Assembly (NCBI GenBank): GCA_050012355.1
Contig: JBEKHI010000028.1
Span: 1 to 35,274 of the forward strand
Length of the DNA stretch: 35,274 nt
Reading direction: 5' to 3'
Source: JBEKHI01 sp050012355
GTDB lineage: Bacteria; Actinomycetota; Actinomycetes; Streptosporangiales; Streptosporangiaceae
In this document: piece by piece, positions 23,790 through 31,586 of the stretch
Position numbering within the stretch: position 1 is the first letter of the stretch
How the letters are laid out: every line of letters begins with the position of its first letter
Made by a program: the position numbers and the translations under genes
Notes under the pieces: generated by a model
Seen by the model: the letters and a program-made list of their open reading frames with translations, nothing else
Databases searched by the model: none
Told to the model about the DNA's origin: nothing

Positions 23790-24286
23790 AGTCGTTCCAA
23801 TCGGTCGATGAGCCGGGCCAGGGTCCTGGGAGGAATTCCTCGCTGGCGTTTTACTCTCTCGGTGCTTTTGTCTGGGTCGACCCAGTACCAGAGGTTCTCC
23901 CCGAGCAGGTTTCGGGCAGTTTCCTGGTCTGCATAAAAGTTGGTGTTGTGCCGCTCGGCGAGGCGGGCGGCCAGGATGTGCTCAAGGACCGGTCGCATCT
24001 CGGACTCGTAGAACCCGCCGGTCTCCGAAGCGTGCGCCACGACGTACCGGCGCCGCGAATAGCCGGAGATGGACCGGGCCGCGGGCTTGTCTCTTAGCTT
24101 GCGAGTGACCTCGGGCTTGTGGTTCGGGAGCAGCAGCCGGACCGCGGCCAGGGCGATGGCGGCGGTGACCACGGTGACCACGGCGAGCCCTTCGGGCCCA
24201 GCGACCAGATAGGCGGCTATCGCGATTACCGCGTAGGTAGTACCCGCGATGGTTATTTCTGGCCCGCTGCCGCGCCACGGGTTCAC
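23786..24286 (-). CDS. Small membrane protein of the MoxR/DUF58 operon
   Basis: The 166-residue product has two adjacent membrane helices (ITIAGTTYAVIAIAAYLVAG and GLAVVTVVTAAIALAAVRLLL). A basic cytoplasmic region follows with 'GYSRRRYVVAHASETGGFYESEMRPVLEHILAARLAERHN', then 'LLGENLWYWVDPDKSTERVKRQRGIPPRTLARLIDRLERL'. Homologues of this shape regularly sit between DUF4129 and MoxR genes in actinobacteria, to my knowledge without a function. GTG at 24286 overlaps the preceding stop (GTGA), and its own stop overlaps the MoxR TTG. Coding is well supported by this coupling and by G/C-biased third positions. Confidence 0.83.
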   Translation of the reverse strand: MNPWRGSGPEITIAGTTYAVIAIAAYLVAGPEGLAVVTVVTAAIALAAVRLLLPNHKPEVTRKLRDKPAARSISGYSRRRYVVAHASETGGFYESEMRPVLEHILAARLAERHNTNFYADQETARNLLGENLWYWVDPDKSTERVKRQRGIPPRTLARLIDRLERL

Positions 24287-25131
24287 GTTTGCCCCCGCAG
24301 TTCGTCGAGGGCCTGAAGGGCGGCGTCCCGTTTGTCGCTTTCCAGCGGGTGGCTGGAAAACCGGGCCTCATAGAAGAGCCCGGTCAGCCGGCCGGCGGCG
24401 GGCCCGTGGATCAGCCCGGCGCTGGTCGCTCTTGCGAGCAGCTCATCGGGTGTGTCCGCGTCGTTCTTATCGCCGAGTCTTGACTCCATCGCGACGTAGC
24501 AGGCGATGATCGCCTTGCGTGCGTCGTCGTAGTCCGCGGCCCGCAGCGCGGCCGCCCCCTCGTCGAGTGCCGTTTTCAGGTCTTCCGGGTCTATGGCCAT
24601 TCCGCCGCGAACCGGGATTCTGGCATTTGGTTTGCGGCGGAGTGCCAGCCACAGGGCCACCGCGATCGCGGCCACCAGCACCAGGATCGCTCCCGCCCAC
24701 AGCGGCCAGGCCGGGAACCCGCCCGAGCCGAGGTTTGGTTTCAGGCTCGGGTTGTTGGCAGGCTTGAGCGGACTGACGGGATTGTGAATCGGCAAATGCG
24801 TGGGCTGGTCCAGCTTCAGATGGGCGTTGACCAGCAAGAACACGAACAGCGCGACCATCGCGATCGCGAGCAGGTACCTGAGCCCGGTCCGCAGTCTCTG
24901 CGCCGTCTCGGTGCCTTCACGGCGTTGGAACGTCGCGATAAGCAGCGCGCCGAGCGCCGCCTCGAGGACGATGCCAACGATCGTGGCCTGGGCGTGCAGC
25001 GGTCCGGTCCACCGGGGGCGTGTTATAGCGCCCAGCAGGCCGACGATGACCACGCACACCAGCAAGGCGACCGGGACCAGCTGGGAGGGGTAACCGCCGT
25101 CCCGCTCCGGTGCGGGCTGGCTACTGGTCAT
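24283..25131 (-). CDS. DUF4129-domain membrane protein, first gene of the MoxR/DUF58 operon
   Basis: This 282-residue protein has three or four hydrophobic helices (LVPVALLVCVVIVGLLGAI; ATIVGIVLEAALGALLIATF; LRYLLAIAMVALFVFLLV; WPLWAGAILVLVAAIAVALWLAL). A proline/asparagine-rich extracellular loop lies before the last helix. The cytoplasmic C-terminus has the DUF4129 pattern 'DYDDARKAIIACYVAMESRLGDKNDADTPDELLARATSAGLI...LTGLFYEARFSSHPL'. ATG at 25131 is preceded by a strong AGGGGGG ribosome site. DUF4129 proteins often accompany DUF58 and MoxR and sometimes transglutaminase genes; no transglutaminase gene is present here. Confidence 0.88.
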   Translation of the reverse strand: MTSSQPAPERDGGYPSQLVPVALLVCVVIVGLLGAITRPRWTGPLHAQATIVGIVLEAALGALLIATFQRREGTETAQRLRTGLRYLLAIAMVALFVFLLVNAHLKLDQPTHLPIHNPVSPLKPANNPSLKPNLGSGGFPAWPLWAGAILVLVAAIAVALWLALRRKPNARIPVRGGMAIDPEDLKTALDEGAAALRAADYDDARKAIIACYVAMESRLGDKNDADTPDELLARATSAGLIHGPAAGRLTGLFYEARFSSHPLESDKRDAALQALDELRGQT

Positions 25132-25219
25132 AACCCCCCTACAGGTCTGAGAAGCCTATTTACCCGCCCAAATCGTACCCGTGCCGCCCCCGTCGCCGCT
25201 CCGCACCCCGCTTCCGACG

Positions 25220-25786
25220 CTAGCCCCTCGGACGGTAGACGTGCAGGTATATGCCGTCGGTGCCGATGGGGCGGGACTCCGCGAGCGTGAGGCTGGCGTG
25301 CTCGTCGCCGAAGAGCTTCTTGCCGGTGCCGAGGATCACCGGGAACACCATCAGCCGGTATTCCTCGGCGAGCCCGGCGGCCAGCAGGCCACGAACCAGC
25401 TGACCGCTGCCGTTCACGAGGATCTCCCCCTCGTGTTTTTCCTTCAGTTTCGGTATTTCCACGGCCAGGTCGGTGCCGATCACCGTGGAGTTCTCCCACG
25501 CCGGGTCGGTGAGCGTCGAACTCACCACATATTTCGGCATTGAGTTGAACTTGTCGGAGAACGGGTCGCCGCGGCGTTCGGGCCAGGCCGCAGCGAACCC
25601 CTCGTACGTCACCCGGCCGAGGACCTGGGCGTCGGCTGCCTCCAGCTCGGAGCTCTTGAACGCGAAGAAATCGGCGCCGCCCTCGTAAGCGAAGGTCCAG
25701 CCCCCGTGTTCGTAGCCCTCGGCACCCCCCGGGTCTTCGAACACTCCATCGACGGAGACGAACTCCGTGACCACGACCTTGCCCAT
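25220..25786 (-). CDS. RibD C-terminal / dihydrofolate-reductase-like family protein
   Basis: This 188-residue protein begins MGKVVVTEFVSVDGVFEDPGG. It then has 'LGRVTYEGFAAAWPERRGDPFSDKFNSMPKYVVSSTLTDPAWENSTVI' and 'ILVNGSGQLVRGLLAAGLAEEYRLMVFPVILGTGKKLF', the standard signature of the stand-alone RibD_C/DHFR-like family in actinobacteria. These bind NADPH by fold, but their substrate is generally unknown and few act as true dihydrofolate reductases. ATG at 25786 follows GAGGAGG. It is monocistronic by spacing (88 bp to the next gene). A TCAGAG-N7-CTCTGA inverted repeat at 25811-25829 upstream could be an operator. Confidence 0.9.
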   Translation of the reverse strand: MGKVVVTEFVSVDGVFEDPGGAEGYEHGGWTFAYEGGADFFAFKSSELEAADAQVLGRVTYEGFAAAWPERRGDPFSDKFNSMPKYVVSSTLTDPAWENSTVIGTDLAVEIPKLKEKHEGEILVNGSGQLVRGLLAAGLAEEYRLMVFPVILGTGKKLFGDEHASLTLAESRPIGTDGIYLHVYRPRG

Positions 25787-25810
25787 GCCCCTGCCTCCTC
25801 TATCGGATCG

Positions 25811-25829
25811 TCAGAGCATAGGACTCTGA
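25811..25829. promoter_or_regulatory. Inverted repeat upstream of RibD/DHFR-like gene
   Basis: TCAGAG (25811-25816) and CTCTGA (25824-25829) form a perfect 6-bp inverted repeat with a 7-bp spacer, 25 bp before the start of the reductase gene. Position and A+T content suit a promoter-associated operator. No regulator gene is adjacent, and no second copy was found. Confidence 0.3.
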
Positions 25830-25923
25830 TACTCGCCATGAATCATCGCGGGCCTCTATCCTGCGGTGCGTGAGGCCGGCGGGGATGTCGCGCCGAGGTG
25901 AACAACGGCGACCTGGAATGGAT

Positions 25924-26002
25924 CCCCGTGTCGATGTGACATCGACCGGCCTAGAGCGCGGTCGATGTCACATCGACCGGCCTAGAGCACGACCCCACGG
26001 GG
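25924..26002. terminator. Tandem palindromes downstream of the carbohydrate operon
   Basis: A 31-bp unit is repeated twice (25931-25959 and 25962-25990). Each contains a palindrome, TCGATGTGACATCGA and TCGATGTCACATCGA, that differ only in the central base, followed by CCGGCCTAGAGC. The second extends to a perfect 21-bp palindrome (25959-25979). CCCCGTG (25924-25930) and CACGGGG (25996-26002) bracket the set. It lies just after the stop of the last operon gene on the minus strand, so a double hairpin terminator is likely. Dyad operators are the alternative. Confidence 0.6.
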
Positions 26003-26005
26003 CGG

Positions 26006-27382
26006 TCAGGCGGGGCGGGCCTTCGAGCCACCGGTGAGCGGGATGCCGAACTCACTGATGTTCACTACGCGGCGGGTGTCGATCGACCTGTTCGCGGCCA
26101 GGCCGGTCACGACACTGCGGAGGCCGTCGATGTAGCCGGCCTGCTGACCGAGCGGATCCGGCGTTCCGTCGCGGCGGAAGACCGCGTTGAGCAGGCGCGC
26201 GTCGCCGCCGCCGTGGCCACCTGGCCCGCGGACGATGGGAACCGTGTAGGCCGGCTCCCAGTGACGCTGCACGACCAGCCGTTCTGAGACCGGGCGCACC
26301 TCGTCGACGGTTTGCTCGTCAGACGTCATGGGATCGACGGCCGGGCGTCCGTTGATCCCGCCGTCGGCTATCGAGCGGACGTGGCCGCGCTCGACGACCT
26401 CCAGTTCCGCCCGGCCCGCGTCGCCGTTCACCGAGACGCGGTATCCCTCCCACGGCGCATGCGCGTTGAGCGAGTAGCTCAGGAACGCGCCGGAGGCGTA
26501 GTTGACCAGGACGGCCGCGTTGTCCTCGATGGTGATGCCGGGGCTGAACACGTCCCGGTCGCGGAAATAGCCGTCTTCTTCTTCCGCCTCCAGGTACAGG
26601 CGGCGAAGCCGGTCGTCGGCGGCCAGGTCGAGCGCGAACGGGTCGCTGTCCATGCCGGGGGAGCCGTGTGAGCGCTCGGGACGGTCGGTCAGGCCGCGTT
26701 CCTTGGCGTTGATATCGCCGTAGAACCGCAGCGCGCCAGCCGCGTATACCGATACCGGGATGTCCCCGATCCACCAGTTCACGAGGTCGAAGTGATGGCT
26801 GGCCTTGTGCACCAGGAGCCCGCCCGAGGCGGCCTTCTCCCGGTGCCACCGGCGGAAGTAATCGGCGCCGTGTACGGTGTCGAGAACCCACTCGAAGTGC
26901 ACGGACGTGACGTTGCCGATGGTCCCGTCGGCGATGACCTGACGCAGCGCGCTGTTACGCGGAGAGTAGCGGTAGTTGAACGTGACGATCAGCTCGGCGG
27001 TCCCGGCCAGCGCCGCTTCCGAGAGCAGCCGGGCGCCGTCCGGATCGGTGGCGACCGGCTTCTCCAGGATCACGTCGCACCCGGCGGCCAGGGCAGTCGC
27101 GGTGTACCGGGCATGGGTGTAGTCGGGCGATGTCACGATGACGGCGTCCGGCCGCTCCTTCGCCAGCAGCACATCGAATTCCTCGGGCTGGTAGCGGGCG
27201 GGAGCCGGCAGCCCGGCCGCGGCCAGCACCTCGTCGTAGTAGCTCATCCGGACGCTGTTCGGCTCACACCAGGCGACGATCACCCCGTCCTGCGCGTGGA
27301 CGTCGGCGAGGGCACCGATATACATGCCCGCGCGAGCGCTGGTCCCCACCACGGCGTAGCGCCTGATGTTCGGGTTAGTCAT
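26006..27382 (-). CDS. Gfo/Idh/MocA-family sugar oxidoreductase
   Basis: The 458-residue protein has an N-terminal NAD(P)-binding Rossmann domain (RRYAVVGTSARAGMYIGALADV; the glycine loop is GTSARA, not the common GxGxxG). The Gfo/Idh lysine motif EKPVATD is intact (about residues 98-104). The C-terminal substrate domain includes a HKASHHFDLVNWW stretch with the family's histidine/aspartate pair. It is longer than the usual 330-390 residues because of inserts between 230 and 290. ATG at 27382 follows GGGAGAG. It is the last gene of the LacI operon, 65 bp after the glycoside hydrolase. It likely oxidises a sugar released by that enzyme; which sugar is unknown. Confidence 0.9.
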   Translation of the reverse strand: MTNPNIRRYAVVGTSARAGMYIGALADVHAQDGVIVAWCEPNSVRMSYYDEVLAAAGLPAPARYQPEEFDVLLAKERPDAVIVTSPDYTHARYTATALAAGCDVILEKPVATDPDGARLLSEAALAGTAELIVTFNYRYSPRNSALRQVIADGTIGNVTSVHFEWVLDTVHGADYFRRWHREKAASGGLLVHKASHHFDLVNWWIGDIPVSVYAAGALRFYGDINAKERGLTDRPERSHGSPGMDSDPFALDLAADDRLRRLYLEAEEEDGYFRDRDVFSPGITIEDNAAVLVNYASGAFLSYSLNAHAPWEGYRVSVNGDAGRAELEVVERGHVRSIADGGINGRPAVDPMTSDEQTVDEVRPVSERLVVQRHWEPAYTVPIVRGPGGHGGGDARLLNAVFRRDGTPDPLGQQAGYIDGLRSVVTGLAANRSIDTRRVVNISEFGIPLTGGSKARPA

Positions 27383-27395
27383 GTATCTCTCCCTA

Positions 27396-27427
27396 CCAGT
27401 CCGCCGTGCCCGGGCACGGCGGACTGG
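27396..27427. terminator. Perfect 32-bp palindrome between glycoside hydrolase and oxidoreductase genes
   Basis: The two 16-base halves (first half CCAGTCCGCCGTGCCC, second half its exact complement) meet at CCCGGG without a spacer. The RNA would form a stem of about 14 pairs, starting 20 nt after the hydrolase stop and ending just before the GGGAGAG ribosome site of the oxidoreductase. No U-run follows. It can act as a partial terminator or an mRNA 3'-end stabiliser that lets the hydrolase be made in excess of the oxidoreductase. Confidence 0.7.
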
Positions 27428-27447
27428 CGCTTAGATGAGGGCCGGCC

Positions 27448-29988
27448 TCAACGCCCCGCGGCGGGGGCGACGATGATCTTGTCGATGTTGGGGGCGTAGT
27501 AGGACGAGTTGCCGATCGTGATGGTGTTGGCACCGGCATCGAGATGAGCCGTGACCTCTACCGTGTCGAACTGGTCCCAGCTATAGGTGTTCCGCGCGTA
27601 CACGGTCTGCGAGGAACCGGCCGACGTGGTGAAGGTGAACCCGCGGTCGATGAGGTTGGTGTTGTAGTTGCCGGAGCTGTCTCCGTCGGAGTCGGCGTAG
27701 CTGACCATGATCCGGTAGGTGCCGCTGGCCGGCACTGTCACCCCGGTGAAGGAAAGCGTGTTGGCGGCGCCGTTGCCGATATAGCCGACGTACTCCCCGC
27801 CGTAGGCGTAGGAGTCTGGCGTCACGACCGCGGTGCCTGACAAGACGTTCCCAGGAGCCGACGCGGCGTAGGTGGTCGCGTCACCTGAGGTCGGGGTGAC
27901 GCTCAGTCCGTCGAGAAGACCGGAACCGCGGTAGGACACCGGGTTGATTCCGGCGTGCAGGTACACCGGGCCGGCCGGGACGGTGACTCCGTCGACTGTC
28001 AGCCGGCCGTGACCGCCTACCGGCGTGACGGAGTAGAACCCGTCGGACGCCGCGTCCACCGCGAACGCCACCGATCCGCCGTGGCGCAGCACCACGCTCT
28101 GGGGTGCCAGGCACCCCGCACCGGAGCACGGGACGGTCGAAGCGCCACCGGATAGGGAAGCGTACGCGGCCGGGTAGGACGACCCCGGGCCGGTTACCCC
28201 TGGCACCGCGCCGGGAGCGTAGGTCAGCTGGATGTCATCCATCGTCACCTGGCCCTTCGCGGTACCGAACGACGGGTCGGACACGGCGAACGTGATCGTG
28301 TGCGTCCCGGCGGTGAGGTCGACGTACTCGTCCTCGTGCGACCGGAACAGCCAGCTCAGCGTGGGTGGGTAGTTGATATACGACCAGGAGCCGGAATCCA
28401 CCCGCACGAGCTGCTGCGCGATCGTTCCGGTCTCGTTGCCGTAGAACACCGACATCAGGTACCGGCCGGTACGGGGCGCCGTCACGGTGAACGCCACCCG
28501 GCTGTCGCTCTGGTCGATGGATCCGACGTCCTCGCCGCCCGCGGTGGCGTATCCGTTGTAGTTGGACTCCGACCCCTGGCTGTAGACGATGGCGTCGGTC
28601 AGCGCGGCGTCGGCGGCCAGGTAGGTCTGGGTGTCGGGCGAGGGCGGCGCGGTCACCGAAGCACCCGACGCGGGGGTCACGACCAGCTGATAGGCGCTCA
28701 TCGGGTTCAGCGTTCCCAGCGGCACCGTCACCGAGCCGTTCACCACCCGGTAGTTGGTCTCGGCCGCGTCGACTGGTGTGTAGGCGGCCCCGTCGTAACC
28801 CGTCCAGCCGATGGATTGGACCGACACGTGCACCGCCGACCCGAAGACGGATCGCGACAGACCGTCAATCCGCACGGAGTCCGACCCGCCGGACGGATCG
28901 GCGACGAGAATCCGGGCCTGCCGCTTCGACTGATCCAGCGCGGCCAGCCCCTGCAGTGTGTCGATGACGTCGGGGGACGGCGGAGTCACGGACACCGTGT
29001 GGCCGGTGAGCTCCCCGTACCAGTACATCAGCCACCACTGGCCGTCCGGCTCGTCGTTCCGCACCGCGGTGTCGGAGTAGTTGTCGGCGATGTCCCAGAA
29101 CGGCAGGTCGGCGTAGACCTTGGCGTTCTCGAACATGGCCAGCAGCTGCACCATCTCACCGGGCACGGATAGCTGGTACCGGTCGGCGTACTCGTCGATG
29201 TTCACCGGGATCGGCGAGATCCCGTCGGCGGCCTCCAGCGCACGGAAGTTGGCGTAGTCGGGCGGGAACGCCGCCTCAGCACCTGGCTCGAGCACGTGCC
29301 AGGTGATGAAGTCGGGCAGCACGTCGTTCGCCTTGGCGTACGACAGGAAGTCCGACATCACCGTGGAGTTGTAGACGGAGGTGTTCGGCCCGGCGATCAG
29401 CGCATCAGGGTCAAGAGAGCGGATCCGCTGGTAGACCGTCGTCCAGTCCTGCTCGAACTGAGCCATCTGCGCCGCGAAGTCACTGCCAGACGGGTTGAGG
29501 TCGTACCAGATGTTGTCCGGCTCGTTGAACGGCACGAACACGTACTTGCTGGCGTCAGGGCTGGCGACGACCCCGTCGACGATCGTGTCGACGGCGGACA
29601 GGTAGCTCGGGATGCCGACGTTCTGGTAGGGCCAGTCAGAGTAGTAGTCCTGCATGTAGTCGAACAGGTACTGCCCGCCCATCGAGAAGAACTCGGGGGC
29701 CACCTGGTCGCTGTGCCCCGACGGGTGCTGCGAATCAGGCGCCGGGCCGGTGGCGATCGTCTTGATGTGCAGCGGGCTGAGCAGGTCGGACCCCGGGACG
29801 CCATCCTCGGAGAGTCCGTAGAGTGCGCCGCTGGCGCCGCCGAGCACGGCGCCGGTGTTGGACGCGAGGTTGACGGTAAGCGTTCCCCCGCTGGCCGCGG
29901 CGGTTGCCTGGGTGGATGAGATACTGGCCGACAATCCGACCGCGGCGACGATGGCGGCGAAAGCTGCCAGTTTCCGATGGGGACGCAC
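27448..29988 (-). CDS. Secreted multidomain glycoside hydrolase (clan GH-A-like, with CBM35-like modules)
   Basis: The 846-residue protein has a Sec signal peptide (KLAAFAAIVAAVGLSASISSTQATA, cleavage near 30). Residues about 35-400 have a (beta/alpha)8 look: FVPFNEPDNIW carries the NEP acid/base glutamate E156, and PVNIDEYADRY offers a nucleophile candidate E266. Two beta-sandwich modules resembling CBM35/CBM6 follow (about 455-590 and 705-846), the first with 'VDLTAGTHTITFAVSDPSFGTAKGQVTMDDIQL', the second ending NIDKIIVAPAAGR. A small cysteine-containing segment (VPCSGAGCLAPQ) lies between them. GGCASG-type entry 'GGASGALYGLSEDGVPGSDLL' recalls uncharacterised secreted hydrolases of the GH39-like type. 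The polysaccharide target is unknown. It sits in a LacI-controlled import operon, so the products are probably the imported sugar. Confidence 0.85.
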   Translation of the reverse strand: MRPHRKLAAFAAIVAAVGLSASISSTQATAAASGGTLTVNLASNTGAVLGGASGALYGLSEDGVPGSDLLSPLHIKTIATGPAPDSQHPSGHSDQVAPEFFSMGGQYLFDYMQDYYSDWPYQNVGIPSYLSAVDTIVDGVVASPDASKYVFVPFNEPDNIWYDLNPSGSDFAAQMAQFEQDWTTVYQRIRSLDPDALIAGPNTSVYNSTVMSDFLSYAKANDVLPDFITWHVLEPGAEAAFPPDYANFRALEAADGISPIPVNIDEYADRYQLSVPGEMVQLLAMFENAKVYADLPFWDIADNYSDTAVRNDEPDGQWWLMYWYGELTGHTVSVTPPSPDVIDTLQGLAALDQSKRQARILVADPSGGSDSVRIDGLSRSVFGSAVHVSVQSIGWTGYDGAAYTPVDAAETNYRVVNGSVTVPLGTLNPMSAYQLVVTPASGASVTAPPSPDTQTYLAADAALTDAIVYSQGSESNYNGYATAGGEDVGSIDQSDSRVAFTVTAPRTGRYLMSVFYGNETGTIAQQLVRVDSGSWSYINYPPTLSWLFRSHEDEYVDLTAGTHTITFAVSDPSFGTAKGQVTMDDIQLTYAPGAVPGVTGPGSSYPAAYASLSGGASTVPCSGAGCLAPQSVVLRHGGSVAFAVDAASDGFYSVTPVGGHGRLTVDGVTVPAGPVYLHAGINPVSYRGSGLLDGLSVTPTSGDATTYAASAPGNVLSGTAVVTPDSYAYGGEYVGYIGNGAANTLSFTGVTVPASGTYRIMVSYADSDGDSSGNYNTNLIDRGFTFTTSAGSSQTVYARNTYSWDQFDTVEVTAHLDAGANTITIGNSSYYAPNIDKIIVAPAAGR

Positions 29989-30039
29989 GGGCTCCTCCTC
30001 GAGTCCTCGAGCGACGTGTGCTGCTGTGGGGCGGCGAAG

Positions 30040-30669
30040 TCAGGCGCCCTTCAGGGCGTTGCGTGGCTTCAGTGCCCGGCGGATCCCGAGCCGGGCGGTC
30101 AGCTTCATCATTTGCAGGGTGAGCAGTGGCAGGCCGAGCAGCGCCAGCCCCGGATCGATCACGATCGCGGCGCTGGCCACGCCGACCTCGGCCAGGAACA
30201 GCGGACCGGTGATCAGCAGGTTCGCGAGGGACAGCCGCGCCGCCGCCGACCACAGGTCAGGCAACGGCCGCTGATCGCCGTCGCCGGTGAACTGAAGCAC
30301 ATATCCCAGGGCGCCGAGCGTGATCACCAGCGCGACCAGGCACAGGCCAAGGAAGAACCGGTCCGGCAGCGAGGTACCGCGCACGAAGTGATAAGCCTCA
30401 AAGAGGCCCGCGGCGATCGCGGCCAGCGGGATGCCGACAGCGACCGTGACGCGACCCGACCGCCGAGTACGCAGTGCGAGGACAAACGACCGGACTACCC
30501 GGTCCTCCCCGTCCAGCCGCCAGCGGTCCATGGCTACCCAGGCGGCGCTCATGGCGGCCGGCGCGGTGATAACCGGGAGCGAGGCTATGAGCAGCACGGC
30601 GTTCAGCGCCAGGACGTTGAACATCGTGGCCAGCGCCGCCATTATCCGAGTGCCCCAGATGTTGGTCAC
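30040..30669 (-). CDS. YesL-type (DUF624) membrane protein
   Basis: This 209-residue protein has five hydrophobic segments. It starts TNIWGTRIMAALATMFNVLALNAVLLIASLPVITAPAAMSAAWVAMDRWR, the DUF624/YesL hallmark (N-terminal helix followed by P-[VI]-[IT]-T-x-P-A-x-x-A). In Bacillus, yesL is found in a rhamnogalacturonan-degradation cluster next to ABC permeases. The same context, directly after two sugar permeases and before a secreted hydrolase, is seen here. GTG at 30669 is 4 nt from the end of the upstream permease. Function is unknown; a role as an accessory of sugar import is inferred. Confidence 0.88.
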   Translation of the reverse strand: MTNIWGTRIMAALATMFNVLALNAVLLIASLPVITAPAAMSAAWVAMDRWRLDGEDRVVRSFVLALRTRRSGRVTVAVGIPLAAIAAGLFEAYHFVRGTSLPDRFFLGLCLVALVITLGALGYVLQFTGDGDQRPLPDLWSAAARLSLANLLITGPLFLAEVGVASAAIVIDPGLALLGLPLLTLQMMKLTARLGIRRALKPRNALKGA

Positions 30670-30673
30670 GGTG

Positions 30674-31579
30674 TCATCCCTTCGTCCCGGTCAGAGTGAT
30701 GCCCTCGATAAAGGTGCGTTGGGTGAAGAAGAACAAGATGACGATTGGCGCGGTCGCCGCGGTGGCGCCCGCCATCACCCAGGCCCAGTTCGTCGTGAAC
30801 TCGCCGAGGATCTGCGCCAGGCCCAGCGACAAGGGATAGGAATTCTGGTTGCTGATGTAGACCAGCGGGCCGAGATAGTCGTTCCAGCAGTAGATGAACT
30901 GGAACAAGATGACGGTCGCCATGGCGGGCTTCGCCAGCGGCAGGATGATCCGGCTGTAGATGAAGAACTCGTTAGCCCCGTCAATCCGCGCCGCGTCTGA
31001 CAACGACTCGGGGATTGTCATGAAGAACTGCCTGAGCAAGAACGTGCTGAACACCGAACTGCCGAAGAAGGTGGGTACCTCCAGCGGAAGATAGCCGCCG
31101 ATCCAGCCGAACCGCTTGTACATGACGAACAGCGGAATCAGCGTGCAGACGAACGGCAAGATCATGGTCAGCAGCATCACGTAGAAGACCGCGTTCCGGC
31201 CGGGCCAGTGCAGCCGGGCGAAGCCGTACGCCACCAGGCTGCTCGATACGCACACCCCGACGATCGTGACGGCGGCGTACAGGAACGTGTTCCAGAAGAA
31301 GCGGAAGAACGGCAGCGAATTGAAGAGGTCGGGGAAGTTGGACCACACGATCGGGTGTGGCCACCAGACGACCGGCTGGGCCAGCGCCTGCGAGGCGGTC
31401 TTGACCGAGGAACCGACCATCCAGATCAACGGAAGCGCGAAGACTGCGGACAAGATGATCAGGACGGCGTGCTTGGACAGGCTGGACCCGATGCTGCGCA
31501 GGATCCGCCGTCGCGACCTGCGTCGCGTCGGGGGCGCTGCCTTGGAATCGGGGATCGTATCGGGCGGTGCGATCTGCAT
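30674..31579 (-). CDS. Carbohydrate ABC transporter permease (MalG-type)
   Basis: The roughly 301-residue permease has six helices. The EAA loop is 'IPESLSDAARIDGANEFFIYSRIILPLAKPAM', and the C-terminus ends FFFTQRTFIEGITLTGTKG, the standard MalG/LacG tail. Two in-frame ATGs exist, at 31600 and 31579. The second has GAGGTAG 8 nt upstream and avoids overlap with the previous gene, so it is preferred. The N-terminal PPTRRRSRRRILRSIGS is a basic cytosolic leader. It pairs with the preceding permease and the lipoprotein encoded at 32583. No ATPase gene is present, so a shared MsiK-like ATPase is inferred, as is usual for actinomycete sugar importers. Confidence 0.92.
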   Translation of the reverse strand: MQIAPPDTIPDSKAAPPTRRRSRRRILRSIGSSLSKHAVLIILSAVFALPLIWMVGSSVKTASQALAQPVVWWPHPIVWSNFPDLFNSLPFFRFFWNTFLYAAVTIVGVCVSSSLVAYGFARLHWPGRNAVFYVMLLTMILPFVCTLIPLFVMYKRFGWIGGYLPLEVPTFFGSSVFSTFLLRQFFMTIPESLSDAARIDGANEFFIYSRIILPLAKPAMATVILFQFIYCWNDYLGPLVYISNQNSYPLSLGLAQILGEFTTNWAWVMAGATAATAPIVILFFFTQRTFIEGITLTGTKG

Positions 31580-31586
31580 GGGGCCG

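Noticed and set aside
28300..29172. 290-codon plus-strand frame antisense to the glycoside hydrolase
   Set aside because: Repetitive Val/Gly/Arg/His composition and no recognisable fold; the hydrolase is on the other strand.
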